Assembly: GCA_021805955.1 (NCBI GenBank)
Contig: JAJZDO010000380.1
Coordinates: 1 to 8,925, forward strand
Length of the DNA: 8,925 bases
Direction of reading: 5' to 3'
Origin: Acidobacteriota bacterium
GTDB taxonomy: Bacteria; Acidobacteriota; Terriglobia; Terriglobales; Acidobacteriaceae
The number at the start of each line of letters is the position of its first letter. Positions within the stretch are counted from its first letter, which is position 1. Of the stretch, positions 1-5,747 are shown piece after piece. The notes below the pieces were generated by a model. It searched no databases. It was given only the letters and a program-made list of their open reading frames with translations, and was not told the origin of the DNA. Both the position numbers and the translations under genes were made by a program.

Positions 1-17
1 GTCGATCCCGATATTAT

Positions 18-25
18 AAGAGGGA
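18..25 (+). promoter_or_regulatory. Shine-Dalgarno of pstS
   Basis: The purine-rich AAGAGGGA ends 6 nt before the ATG at 32 and contains a good match to the anti-SD complement. It supports ATG 32 as the true start of the binding protein, which also gives a complete signal peptide. A TATAAG hexamer (15-20) lies just upstream, but a transcript started from it would begin after the SD, so I do not call it a promoter. The real operon promoter, and any Pho box, should lie left of this window. Confidence 0.7.
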
Positions 26-31
26 CCCTCA

Positions 32-1054
32 ATGATTCGTCGACTTCTTGCGTTGGCTATTATCACCACCGCAAGCGCCTTCGCGCAGCAGATCTCGCTC
101 ACTGGAGCGGGATCGACATTTGCCTATCCTCTTTACTCCAGCTGGGCCAGCCACTATCACGCGATGTATCCCAACGTGGAGGTGAATTACCAGTCCATCG
201 GCTCGGGCGGCGGTATCCGCCAGTTGATTGAAGGCACGGTGGAATTTGGCGCGACCGACGGCCCCATGACGAACGAGCAACTGGCCGAAGCACAGCAAAA
301 ACGTGGAACTGCCATCCTGCATTTCCCAACGGCGCTGGGCGCGGCGATGCCTTCCTATAATGTTCTCGGCGTGACTGCGACGCTGAAATTTACGCCAGCC
401 GCGTTGGCGGGCATCTATCTGGGAAAAATCACGAAATGGAACGATCCCGAGATTCAGGGACCGAATCCCGGCGTCCGGCTGCCGAATGCCAATATTGTAG
501 TCATCCACCGTTCGGACGGTTCCGGTACGACCTATACCTGGGCGGATTATCTGGCCAAGGTGAGCCCGGAATGGAAGAGCAAAGTTGGCGTGGGAACGTC
601 AGTGAATTGGCCGGTAGGCCTGGGTGGAAAAGGAAACGAAGGCGTGGCCGGTCTGATTCGGCGCATTCCGAACTCGATCGGTTATATTGAACTGATTTAT
701 GCCGTTCAAAACCATATCCTTTATGGCGATGTGAAGAACAGTTCCGGCAATTTCATCAAGGCCGACTTGAACTCGGTGACGGCTGCCGCGGCTGGGGCCA
801 CCAAGACGATGCCGGCGGACTTTCGCGTTTCCATTACGGATGCGCCTGGCGCAAACGCCTACCCCATCTCCACCTACACATGGTTGCTGATTCCGGAGAA
901 ACTGAACGATATGACGAAAGCCAAGGCGCTGAAAGCATTTCTGCGCTGGGGTTTGACGACAGGCCAGCAATATTGCGGTCCTCTGACCTATGCTCCTTTG
1001 CCTGCGGCTGTTGTACAGAAGGAACTGCTGCAAATGAAGAAGCTGCAATACTAG
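32..1054 (+). CDS. pstS: Phosphate ABC transporter, periplasmic phosphate-binding protein PstS
   Basis: This protein captures inorganic phosphate in the periplasm and delivers it to the PstCA permease. It has 340 residues, the usual PstS length. Residues 1-18 form a signal peptide (Arg-Arg, a hydrophobic core, then an A-F-A cleavage site before Gln). There is no lipobox Cys, so it should be a soluble periplasmic protein rather than a lipoprotein. The family's phosphate-binding loops are all present: GAGSTF (25-30, Thr29), IGSGGG (56-61, Ser58), the ATDGP loop with Asp76, and HRSDGSGTT (159-167) with Arg160 and Ser164-Gly165-Thr166. By family knowledge these match the ligand contacts of E. coli PstS. 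The start is supported by the SD at 18-25. It is the first gene of the pst operon, with pstC 26 bp downstream. Phosphate starvation control is expected from the family, but no Pho box is visible in the 31 bp of upstream sequence. Confidence 0.96.
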   Translation: MIRRLLALAIITTASAFAQQISLTGAGSTFAYPLYSSWASHYHAMYPNVEVNYQSIGSGGGIRQLIEGTVEFGATDGPMTNEQLAEAQQKRGTAILHFPTALGAAMPSYNVLGVTATLKFTPAALAGIYLGKITKWNDPEIQGPNPGVRLPNANIVVIHRSDGSGTTYTWADYLAKVSPEWKSKVGVGTSVNWPVGLGGKGNEGVAGLIRRIPNSIGYIELIYAVQNHILYGDVKNSSGNFIKADLNSVTAAAAGATKTMPADFRVSITDAPGANAYPISTYTWLLIPEKLNDMTKAKALKAFLRWGLTTGQQYCGPLTYAPLPAAVVQKELLQMKKLQY

Positions 1055-1080
1055 GGTTGCAGAACTGTCAGGAGTAACAG

Positions 1081-2070
1081 ATGGCCAAGGCTGCGCTTGT
1101 TGTCCCCGAGATCCCATTTCAGTCCCGGGGACTGGATAGGAAACAGACATGGTGGGAACGCCTGCGGAAGGGGGATGAGGTCGTCCATCTCATCACCCTG
1201 GCGGGCGGATGGTCGATACTCGTCATCACAGCACTACTGGTGCAGCACCTGTGGGTCTATTCGCGGCTTTCGCGGCACGCTTTCGGATGGCATTTTTTAG
1301 TCGACAGCACATGGGACCCGGTGAATGGCGTGTTCGGGGCGTGGCCCTTTGTCTATGGCACGGTTGTGACCTCGTTGCTGGCGCTGGCGATTTCCATCCC
1401 CATCGGGCTTGGCTCCGCGATTTTCCTGGCGGAACTGGCACCGCGCAAATTGTCCAATGCGCTGACATTCCTGATTGAATTGCTGGCGGCGGTACCCAGC
1501 GTGATCTACGGGCTGATTGGAATTTTTCTTTTGATTCCGGTGCTGTTTACCGTGGTGCCGTACTTTCAGAAATACTTTGGCTGGATTCCCATCTTCAATG
1601 GCACGTTTTATGGTGTCAGCTATTTTTCCGCGTCGATCGTGCTGTCCATTATGGTGGTGCCATTCATCATTTCCATTTCGCGGGAGGTGCTGATCGCCGT
1701 GCCCGTGTCGCAACGCGAAGCCATGATGGCATTGGGCGCGACGAAGTGGGACGTGACCTGGCGCGCGGTGGTGCCATATGCGCGGCAAGGCATCATGGGA
1801 TCGATCTTTCTTTCGCTGGCGCGGGCGTTGGGAGAAACCATGGCCGTCACCATGGTGATCGGCAATGTGGCGCAAGTATCCACCTCGCTGATGGCCCCCG
1901 GGTACACGATTGCGGCGGTGATCGCCAATGAATTTACCGAAGCGACCGGCGATCTCTATCTGCACGCGTTGATTGAGCTTGGCTTGGTGCTGTTCGTCGT
2001 CACGATGATCTTTAACGCGCTGGCGCGGCTGTTGATGCTGACCATGAAGGGGCATGAGGTGGTCGGATGA
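1081..2070 (+). CDS. pstC: Phosphate ABC transporter permease PstC
   Basis: This is one of the two inner-membrane permease subunits that form the phosphate channel with PstA. It has 329 residues. A cytoplasmic N-terminus rich in Lys and Arg (1-35) is followed by about six hydrophobic segments, near residues 37-59, 88-118, 128-160, 181-200, 239-262 and 293-320. The ABC-permease EAA loop that contacts the ATPase is clear: REAMMALGA at 212-220, continuing to the Gly near 237. The short GETMAV motif (251-256) is typical of PstC/PstA. AGGAG at 1070-1074, 6 nt before the ATG, supports the start. The stop overlaps the pstA start by 4 bp (ATGA, 2067-2070), which suggests translational coupling and balanced heterodimer synthesis. 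PstC rather than PstA is chosen because of gene order, the longer periplasmic loop after the first helix, and the long loop near 160-180. Confidence 0.94.
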   Translation: MAKAALVVPEIPFQSRGLDRKQTWWERLRKGDEVVHLITLAGGWSILVITALLVQHLWVYSRLSRHAFGWHFLVDSTWDPVNGVFGAWPFVYGTVVTSLLALAISIPIGLGSAIFLAELAPRKLSNALTFLIELLAAVPSVIYGLIGIFLLIPVLFTVVPYFQKYFGWIPIFNGTFYGVSYFSASIVLSIMVVPFIISISREVLIAVPVSQREAMMALGATKWDVTWRAVVPYARQGIMGSIFLSLARALGETMAVTMVIGNVAQVSTSLMAPGYTIAAVIANEFTEATGDLYLHALIELGLVLFVVTMIFNALARLLMLTMKGHEVVG

Positions 2071-2924
2071 GCGCGTCGTATCCGCCGTTCTCTCGCAAAA
2101 TCACGAACATTGTGATGCTGACGTTGACAGGCCTGTGTACCCTGCTGGTTCTATCGGTGCTGTTGACCATTCTGGGATATTTGTTGTGGAAGGGCGCCAG
2201 CTCGCTGAACGTTGACTTCTTTACAAAAATCCCCGCGCCGGTCGGCCAGTCGGGCGGCGGCGTGAAGAATGCAATCGTTGGTACGTTGAAATTACTGGCT
2301 CTTGCCAGCGCGATCGGTGTCCCGATCGGTCTGTTGGGCGGAATTTATCTGTCGGAGTTCGCGGGCGGATGGTCGGCATTTACGATTCGCTACACCACGG
2401 ATTTGCTGAACGGAGTGCCGTCCGTGGTGATGGGGATTTTTGTGTACACGCTGGTGGTGTTGCCGATGCACCATTTTTCCACCCTGGCCGGCGGCATCGC
2501 TCTTGGTATCATGATGATTCCAATTGCCTTACGCAGCACAGAGGACTTTCTTCGGGCGGTACCGCGCAGTTTGCGGGAAGGCGGTCTGGCGCTGGGCGCC
2601 AGCAAATCGGAAACTATCATCACGATTGTCATTCCCGCAGCCATCTACGGCATTATTACTGGAATCCTACTGGATATTGCGCGGGTTGCCGGTGAGACGG
2701 CTCCTCTGCTGTTTACTGCCTTCGGCAACCTGTTCGACAGCCCCGGCTGGATGCAGCCTACGGCGTCGCTGCCGGTGGTGATCTACAACTACGCGATTTC
2801 GCCCTACGATGCGTGGCATCGGCAGGCATGGGCGGCGGGGTTCGTGCTACTCTCAGGATTGTTGGTGGTCAGCATAATTTCCCGTCTGATTTTGGCGCGC
2901 GGAAAAAAATTATCGCACGGGTAA
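2067..2924 (+). CDS. pstA: Phosphate ABC transporter permease PstA
   Basis: This is the second permease half of the phosphate channel. It has 285 residues, typical of PstA. Predicted membrane segments lie near 13-41, 69-97, 117-135, 141-155, 184-207 and 254-276. The GGVKNAIVGTL stretch (64-74) and the EAA loop (EGGLALGA at 171-178 through the Gly near 195) are hallmarks. A VAGETAPLLF motif (207-216) parallels the GETMAV of PstC. The ATG overlaps the pstC stop, and a GAGGTGG purine run (2056-2062) inside pstC serves as SD. The pstB start follows 10 bp after the stop. It should act in the inner membrane as PstCA, powered by a PstB dimer. Nothing is broken or unusual. Confidence 0.94.
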   Translation: MSASYPPFSRKITNIVMLTLTGLCTLLVLSVLLTILGYLLWKGASSLNVDFFTKIPAPVGQSGGGVKNAIVGTLKLLALASAIGVPIGLLGGIYLSEFAGGWSAFTIRYTTDLLNGVPSVVMGIFVYTLVVLPMHHFSTLAGGIALGIMMIPIALRSTEDFLRAVPRSLREGGLALGASKSETIITIVIPAAIYGIITGILLDIARVAGETAPLLFTAFGNLFDSPGWMQPTASLPVVIYNYAISPYDAWHRQAWAAGFVLLSGLLVVSIISRLILARGKKLSHG

Positions 2925-2934
2925 CCGCTAATCA

Positions 2935-3780
2935 GTGATGACAACTTCAATGAAGCCATTTGACCTGAGGCAGCTTTCGAAAGCCCATGAAGTTCGTTTT
3001 GCGGTCGATGCGGAGACGGATGAAAAACTACCCTGGCCACAGTTCACTGTCGCAGACCTCAACTTCTTTTATGGCGCGCATCAAGCCCTGAAGGGCATCA
3101 ATCTGATCGTTCCCAATAAGCGCGTGATGGCGTTCATCGGGCCCTCAGGATGCGGCAAGACCACCCTGCTGCGTACCTTCAACCGGATGAATGAAGCCAT
3201 ACCGGGTACGCGGGTCGAGGGCAGCATTCGCCTGGGGGACAAGGATCTTTTCAGTTTTCCCGCGACGACCTTGCGCCGCGTCGTCGGCATGGTCTTCCAG
3301 AAACCCTCCCCCTTCCCAAAATCAATTTTTGACAATGTGGCGTACGGTCTGCGCCTCGACCCTGCAATACGCCGCAATGAAGTTGCCGACAAGGTGGAGC
3401 AGAGCCTGCGTCGGGCGGCGCTCTGGGATGAGGTGAAGGACAAGCTGCATCAGTCCGCCAACGGAATCTCCGGCGGCCAGCAGCAGCGGCTGTGCATTGC
3501 GCGCGCGCTGGCGGTCGAACCTGAAGTGTTGTTGCTGGACGAACCGTGCTCGGCGCTTGATCCTCTGTCGACGGCGAAGATCGAAGATCTGTTGTTTGAG
3601 ATCAAGGACCTTTGCACGATTGTGATCGTGACCCACAATATGCTGCAGGCGGCGCGGGTCGCCGACTATGTTGGATTCTTCCTGAACGGGGAATTGATCG
3701 AACTGAACCGTGCCAAGCAGATTTTCCAGAATCCGGAAATGCAGCAGACCCAGGACTATATTACGGGCCGCTTCGGCTGA
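2935..3780 (+). CDS. pstB: Phosphate ABC transporter ATP-binding protein PstB
   Basis: This is the cytoplasmic ATPase that drives phosphate import. All ABC motifs are intact: Walker A GPSGCGKT (69-76), Q-loop FQKPSPFP (121-128, with the PxPFP of PstB), signature ISGGQQQR (178-185), Walker B VLLLDEP (198-204), D-loop SALDP (206-210) and switch His in THN (233-235). The DEPCSALDP string is diagnostic for PstB. The length from GTG 2935 is 281 residues, about 20-30 longer than the usual PstB. The extra is a non-conserved N-terminal tail before the core begins near residue 37. The start is uncertain: GTG 2935, ATG 2938 and ATG 2950 are in frame and none has an obvious SD, so translation may be coupled to pstA, 10 bp upstream. 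The last visible pst gene; phoU does not follow. Confidence 0.95.
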   Translation: MMTTSMKPFDLRQLSKAHEVRFAVDAETDEKLPWPQFTVADLNFFYGAHQALKGINLIVPNKRVMAFIGPSGCGKTTLLRTFNRMNEAIPGTRVEGSIRLGDKDLFSFPATTLRRVVGMVFQKPSPFPKSIFDNVAYGLRLDPAIRRNEVADKVEQSLRRAALWDEVKDKLHQSANGISGGQQQRLCIARALAVEPEVLLLDEPCSALDPLSTAKIEDLLFEIKDLCTIVIVTHNMLQAARVADYVGFFLNGELIELNRAKQIFQNPEMQQTQDYITGRFG

Positions 3781-3797
3781 TGTTTTCGCCCGGCTGA

Positions 3798-3803
3798 TAT
3801 CCT
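3798..3803 (+). promoter_or_regulatory. Possible -10 element of a leaderless galK transcript
   Basis: TATCCT (4 of 6 matches to TATAAT) ends 7 nt before the galK ATG, the spacing at which transcription would start at or next to the initiation codon. The 30-bp pstB-galK gap contains no Shine-Dalgarno, which fits leaderless initiation. No good -35 hexamer is visible; the nearest, TTCGGC at 3772-3777, is weak and 20 bp away. This is inference from spacing only. Confidence 0.25.
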
Positions 3804-3810
3804 AGAACCA

Positions 3811-4977
3811 ATGTCCCAGCCGTCTCCTTTAGAAGTTCATCGCGATCGCTTCGGCTCAGACGGCGCTGCCTATCAAGCGCCTGGGCGCGTCAATCTGATT
3901 GGTGAGCACACGGATACGAGCGAAGGCTTTGTCATGCCGGCGGCGCTCGATCTGCGGACCATTTCCGTGCTGAGTCCACGAAGCGACGCGGCCGCACATA
4001 TCTTTTCAGTAAATTTCGACGAGCAAGTCAGTCTCGACTTGCGGCATCTGCCTCCCCGCCCGCGTGGCCACTGGAGCGATTACCCGGCGAGTGTTCTGTG
4101 GACGCTGGGACAGCGGGGGATTCATTGCGACGGCTTCGACTTGACGCTTTCCGGTACCGTGCCGGTGGGTTCGGGGCTCAGTTCCTCGGCCTCAGTGGAA
4201 GTCGCGGTTGCGGTCGCCGTGCTTGCGTATGCCGGAATCACGCTGCCGAAAACTGACATCGCCAAAATCTGTCAATTTTCTGAAAACAACTATGTCGGCG
4301 CACAGAGCGGCATCATGGACCCTTTCGCGTCCTGCTGCGGAGTTGAAAATCATGCGCTGCTGCTGGACTGCCGTTCGCTCGACTATGAACCGTTGCCGCT
4401 TCCGAGCGAGGTGCTGCTGGTGATCTGCAACTCCATGGTGAAGCATTCGCTGGCAGGCGGCGGAGAATACAACGCGCGGCGCGCCGAGGTGCAGGCCGGC
4501 CTGCGGATTCTTCAACAGCATGATCCGATGATCCATACATTGCGGGATGTTACTGAGGACGAATTGCGACCATACGCAAGCGAGATGCCCGACAATATCT
4601 TTCGCCGGTGCCTGCATGTGGTCACGGAAAACCGAAGGGTCCTTCAAGCGGCGGATGCGTTGCGGCAGCATGATTTTCTCCGGTTTGGCCGGCTCATGCA
4701 CGAAGCCCACGTGAGCATGCGGGACAATTATGCCGCCAGTTGCACGGAGACGGATGTCCTGGTCGAGCTGGCATCGAAGCAGCGCGGCTGTTTTGGCGCG
4801 CGCATTACCGGAGGCGGATTTGGCGGCTGCACCATCAACTTGGTCGATGCGGACTACGCCGATCGATTTGTGAAGAATGTTCGCGCAGGATATGAGGAAG
4901 CCACGGGAATACGAGCGGAAATTTATATGAGCCGCGCATCGGATGGCGCAGGCCCGCTCTTGGTGGACCAGGCGTGA
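3811..4977 (+). CDS. galK: Galactokinase GalK (GHMP kinase family)
   Basis: This cytoplasmic enzyme phosphorylates galactose at C1 with ATP, the entry step of the Leloir pathway. It has 388 residues, the usual length. The N-terminal galactokinase signature APGRVNLIGEHTD lies at 23-35 (sugar contacts Arg26, Glu32, His33, Asp35 by family alignment). The GHMP phosphate-binding motif PVGSGLSSSAS is at 118-128. The catalytic base is Asp170 in GIMD, the sugar-loop Tyr is Tyr220, and GHMP motif 3, GARITGGGFGGC, is at 329-340. Three positions depart from the E. coli/human pattern: Thr36 where Tyr follows HTD, Pro171 where Gln follows the base, and an extra Gly in the 215-220 loop. It lies 30 bp after pstB on the same strand, without an SD. 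It may be co-transcribed with pst or have its own leaderless promoter. No galT or galE is in view. Confidence 0.92.
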   Translation: MSQPSPLEVHRDRFGSDGAAYQAPGRVNLIGEHTDTSEGFVMPAALDLRTISVLSPRSDAAAHIFSVNFDEQVSLDLRHLPPRPRGHWSDYPASVLWTLGQRGIHCDGFDLTLSGTVPVGSGLSSSASVEVAVAVAVLAYAGITLPKTDIAKICQFSENNYVGAQSGIMDPFASCCGVENHALLLDCRSLDYEPLPLPSEVLLVICNSMVKHSLAGGGEYNARRAEVQAGLRILQQHDPMIHTLRDVTEDELRPYASEMPDNIFRRCLHVVTENRRVLQAADALRQHDFLRFGRLMHEAHVSMRDNYAASCTETDVLVELASKQRGCFGARITGGGFGGCTINLVDADYADRFVKNVRAGYEEATGIRAEIYMSRASDGAGPLLVDQA

Positions 4978-5001
4978 CCCAGAACGAACTTTACAGTTGC
5001 A

Positions 5002-5625
5002 CTATTGAACAATGACTGTGACGTTTGTCGACGCTTGAATTTTCCCGGTAGCCTGATCGGTTCCCATCACGGTGAAGACGTAGTTCCCCGCAGGCGTGCG
5101 GTTGTTTGCAATGCCGCTGCCACAGCCGATGGGGGCGATCAACACACTTGCAAAGACAAGACACAGCAAGTTTCTCCGCGTTCTGCCGCTTGCCGGGATG
5201 AAGAGGAGCAAGGCGCACGCCAGAAACGCATACCCGCCTGCTGGAAACGCAGGCCGCCGGTAGCGCAGAGACACGGGCATAGGCACGCCGTAGGTTGCGA
5301 TTGTCAGTGAGAAAGTTACTGGATTCGGTCCGGTAACAGTTGGGGGAGCCATTGCGGGCCCAGTTTGTCCGCAGAATGGTGGGTACATGGTCCCTTGGGG
5401 ATTCTCAGTGATGGTGCAGCCGACGTTGACGGTCCCGGTAAAGCCATTTTGCGGAGTGATGGTGAAGTTGACCCGATTTCCGCCTGGGTTCTTGATCGTG
5501 ATCGTGCTGGCCGGTGCGGTGATCGTGAAGCCGGGAGTACTTGCAGCCTTCGCCGGTAGCCAGCAGAGAAAGAAAAATCCGAGCGCAAGAATCGCGCTGA
5601 ACCGACGATCTCGTATCTTTTTCAT
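5002..5625 (-). CDS. Secreted or membrane-anchored protein with an Ig-like domain interrupted by a hydrophobic hairpin
   Basis: This is an uncharacterised protein of 207 residues. Residues 1-28 are a signal peptide (KK-R-RR, a hydrophobic core, then A-K-A-A). Residues 31-112 are a beta-rich Ig-like segment with a TPQNGFTGTV motif (57-66) and two Cys (70, 85), plausibly a disulfide. Residues 131-146 and 153-168 are two short hydrophobic stretches separated by an Arg-rich turn (RTRR, 148-151), so the turn should face the cytoplasm and both beta parts the periplasm. Residues 177-207 are two beta-strands (TPAGNYVFTV...TNVTVIVQ) resembling the end of an Ig fold. I associate this order with acidobacterial surface proteins; no function is assigned. 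The AGGGAG SD (5631-5636) fixes the start. It lies 122 bp downstream of the GH38 gene on the same strand and converges on galK with a 24-bp gap. Confidence 0.78.
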   Translation of the reverse strand: MKKIRDRRFSAILALGFFFLCWLPAKAASTPGFTITAPASTITIKNPGGNRVNFTITPQNGFTGTVNVGCTITENPQGTMYPPFCGQTGPAMAPPTVTGPNPVTFSLTIATYGVPMPVSLRYRRPAFPAGGYAFLACALLLFIPASGRTRRNLLCLVFASVLIAPIGCGSGIANNRTPAGNYVFTVMGTDQATGKIQASTNVTVIVQ

Positions 5626-5630
5626 GGCTT

Positions 5631-5636
5631 CTCCCT
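5631..5636 (-). promoter_or_regulatory. Shine-Dalgarno of the Ig-like protein gene
   Basis: On the minus strand AGGGAG lies 5 nt before the ATG (5625-5623) and decides the start. Its GGAG can pair with CTCC 4 nt upstream (5642-5639) around a GAAG loop, a 4-bp hairpin that could partly hide the SD, but such a short stem may be chance. No convincing promoter lies between this site and the GH38 stop. Confidence 0.65.
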
Positions 5637-5678
5637 TCGGAGCGGAAGAAGTTTGGTCCTTAGCCCTGTTCTAGTTTT

Positions 5679-5691
5679 CCAGAATATCTGG
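5679..5691 (-). repeat. Small inverted repeat (5-bp stem, 3-nt loop) next to the larger hairpin
   Basis: CCAGA-TAT-TCTGG on the minus strand is a perfect 5-bp inverted repeat. It directly abuts the base of the larger stem-loop at 5692-5727, so the two could stack end to end in the minus-strand transcript. It is followed by AAAAC in the minus direction, not by a U-run, so it is not an intrinsic terminator there. Short palindromes like this can arise by chance. Confidence 0.4.
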
Positions 5692-5727
5692 CAGCATGGG
5701 CGAAAGTTTTTCAACTCCCGCCCGCTG
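5692..5727 (-). other. Strong RNA stem-loop with GAAA tetraloop in the GH38 to Ig-like protein spacer
   Basis: Read on the minus strand, CAGC GGGCG GG AGTT, loop GAAA, AACT TT CGCCC, AT bulge, GCTG. The RNA can form 11 continuous pairs, including two G-U wobbles, capped by a GNRA tetraloop. Four more pairs follow below a 2-nt bulge. On the plus strand the two wobbles become A-C mismatches, so the structure favours minus-strand RNA. It begins 20 nt after the GH38 stop codon and about 67 nt before the next start. There is no U-tract after it, so it is not a classical intrinsic terminator. A 3'-end stabiliser, a processing site between two cistrons, or a Rho-associated or U-less terminator all remain possible. 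Confidence 0.6.
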
Positions 5728-5747
5728 AGTCACGCTCCTGCCTGACC

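Noticed and set aside
12..20. TATTAT/TATAAG as a promoter for pstS
   Set aside because: A start site 6-7 nt downstream would fall after the Shine-Dalgarno that clearly serves the pstS ATG, and there is no room in the window to judge a -35.
1297..2055. A 252-codon minus-strand frame inside pstC
   Set aside because: The product is dominated by His, Arg, Gln and Asn, the typical reverse-strand reading of hydrophobic permease codons. PstC on the plus strand is unambiguous.
4192..4710. A 172-codon minus-strand frame inside galK
   Set aside because: It is entirely within the galactokinase gene, has no ribosome-binding site or domain, and galK is well supported by its three GHMP motifs.
4993..5019. 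Imperfect hairpin at the galK / Ig-like protein convergence (ACAGT...ACTGT around ATTG-AA-CAAT)
   Set aside because: It is AT-rich, has a 6-versus-1 internal loop, overlaps the stop codon of the minus-strand gene and is followed by no U-tract in either direction. It is too weak to call a bidirectional terminator.
5116..5150. A lipobox-like API-GC in the second hydrophobic segment of the Ig-like protein
   Set aside because: The Cys (residue 168) is far from the N-terminus, a conventional signal peptide is already present at 1-28, and Pro at -3 does not fit the lipobox.
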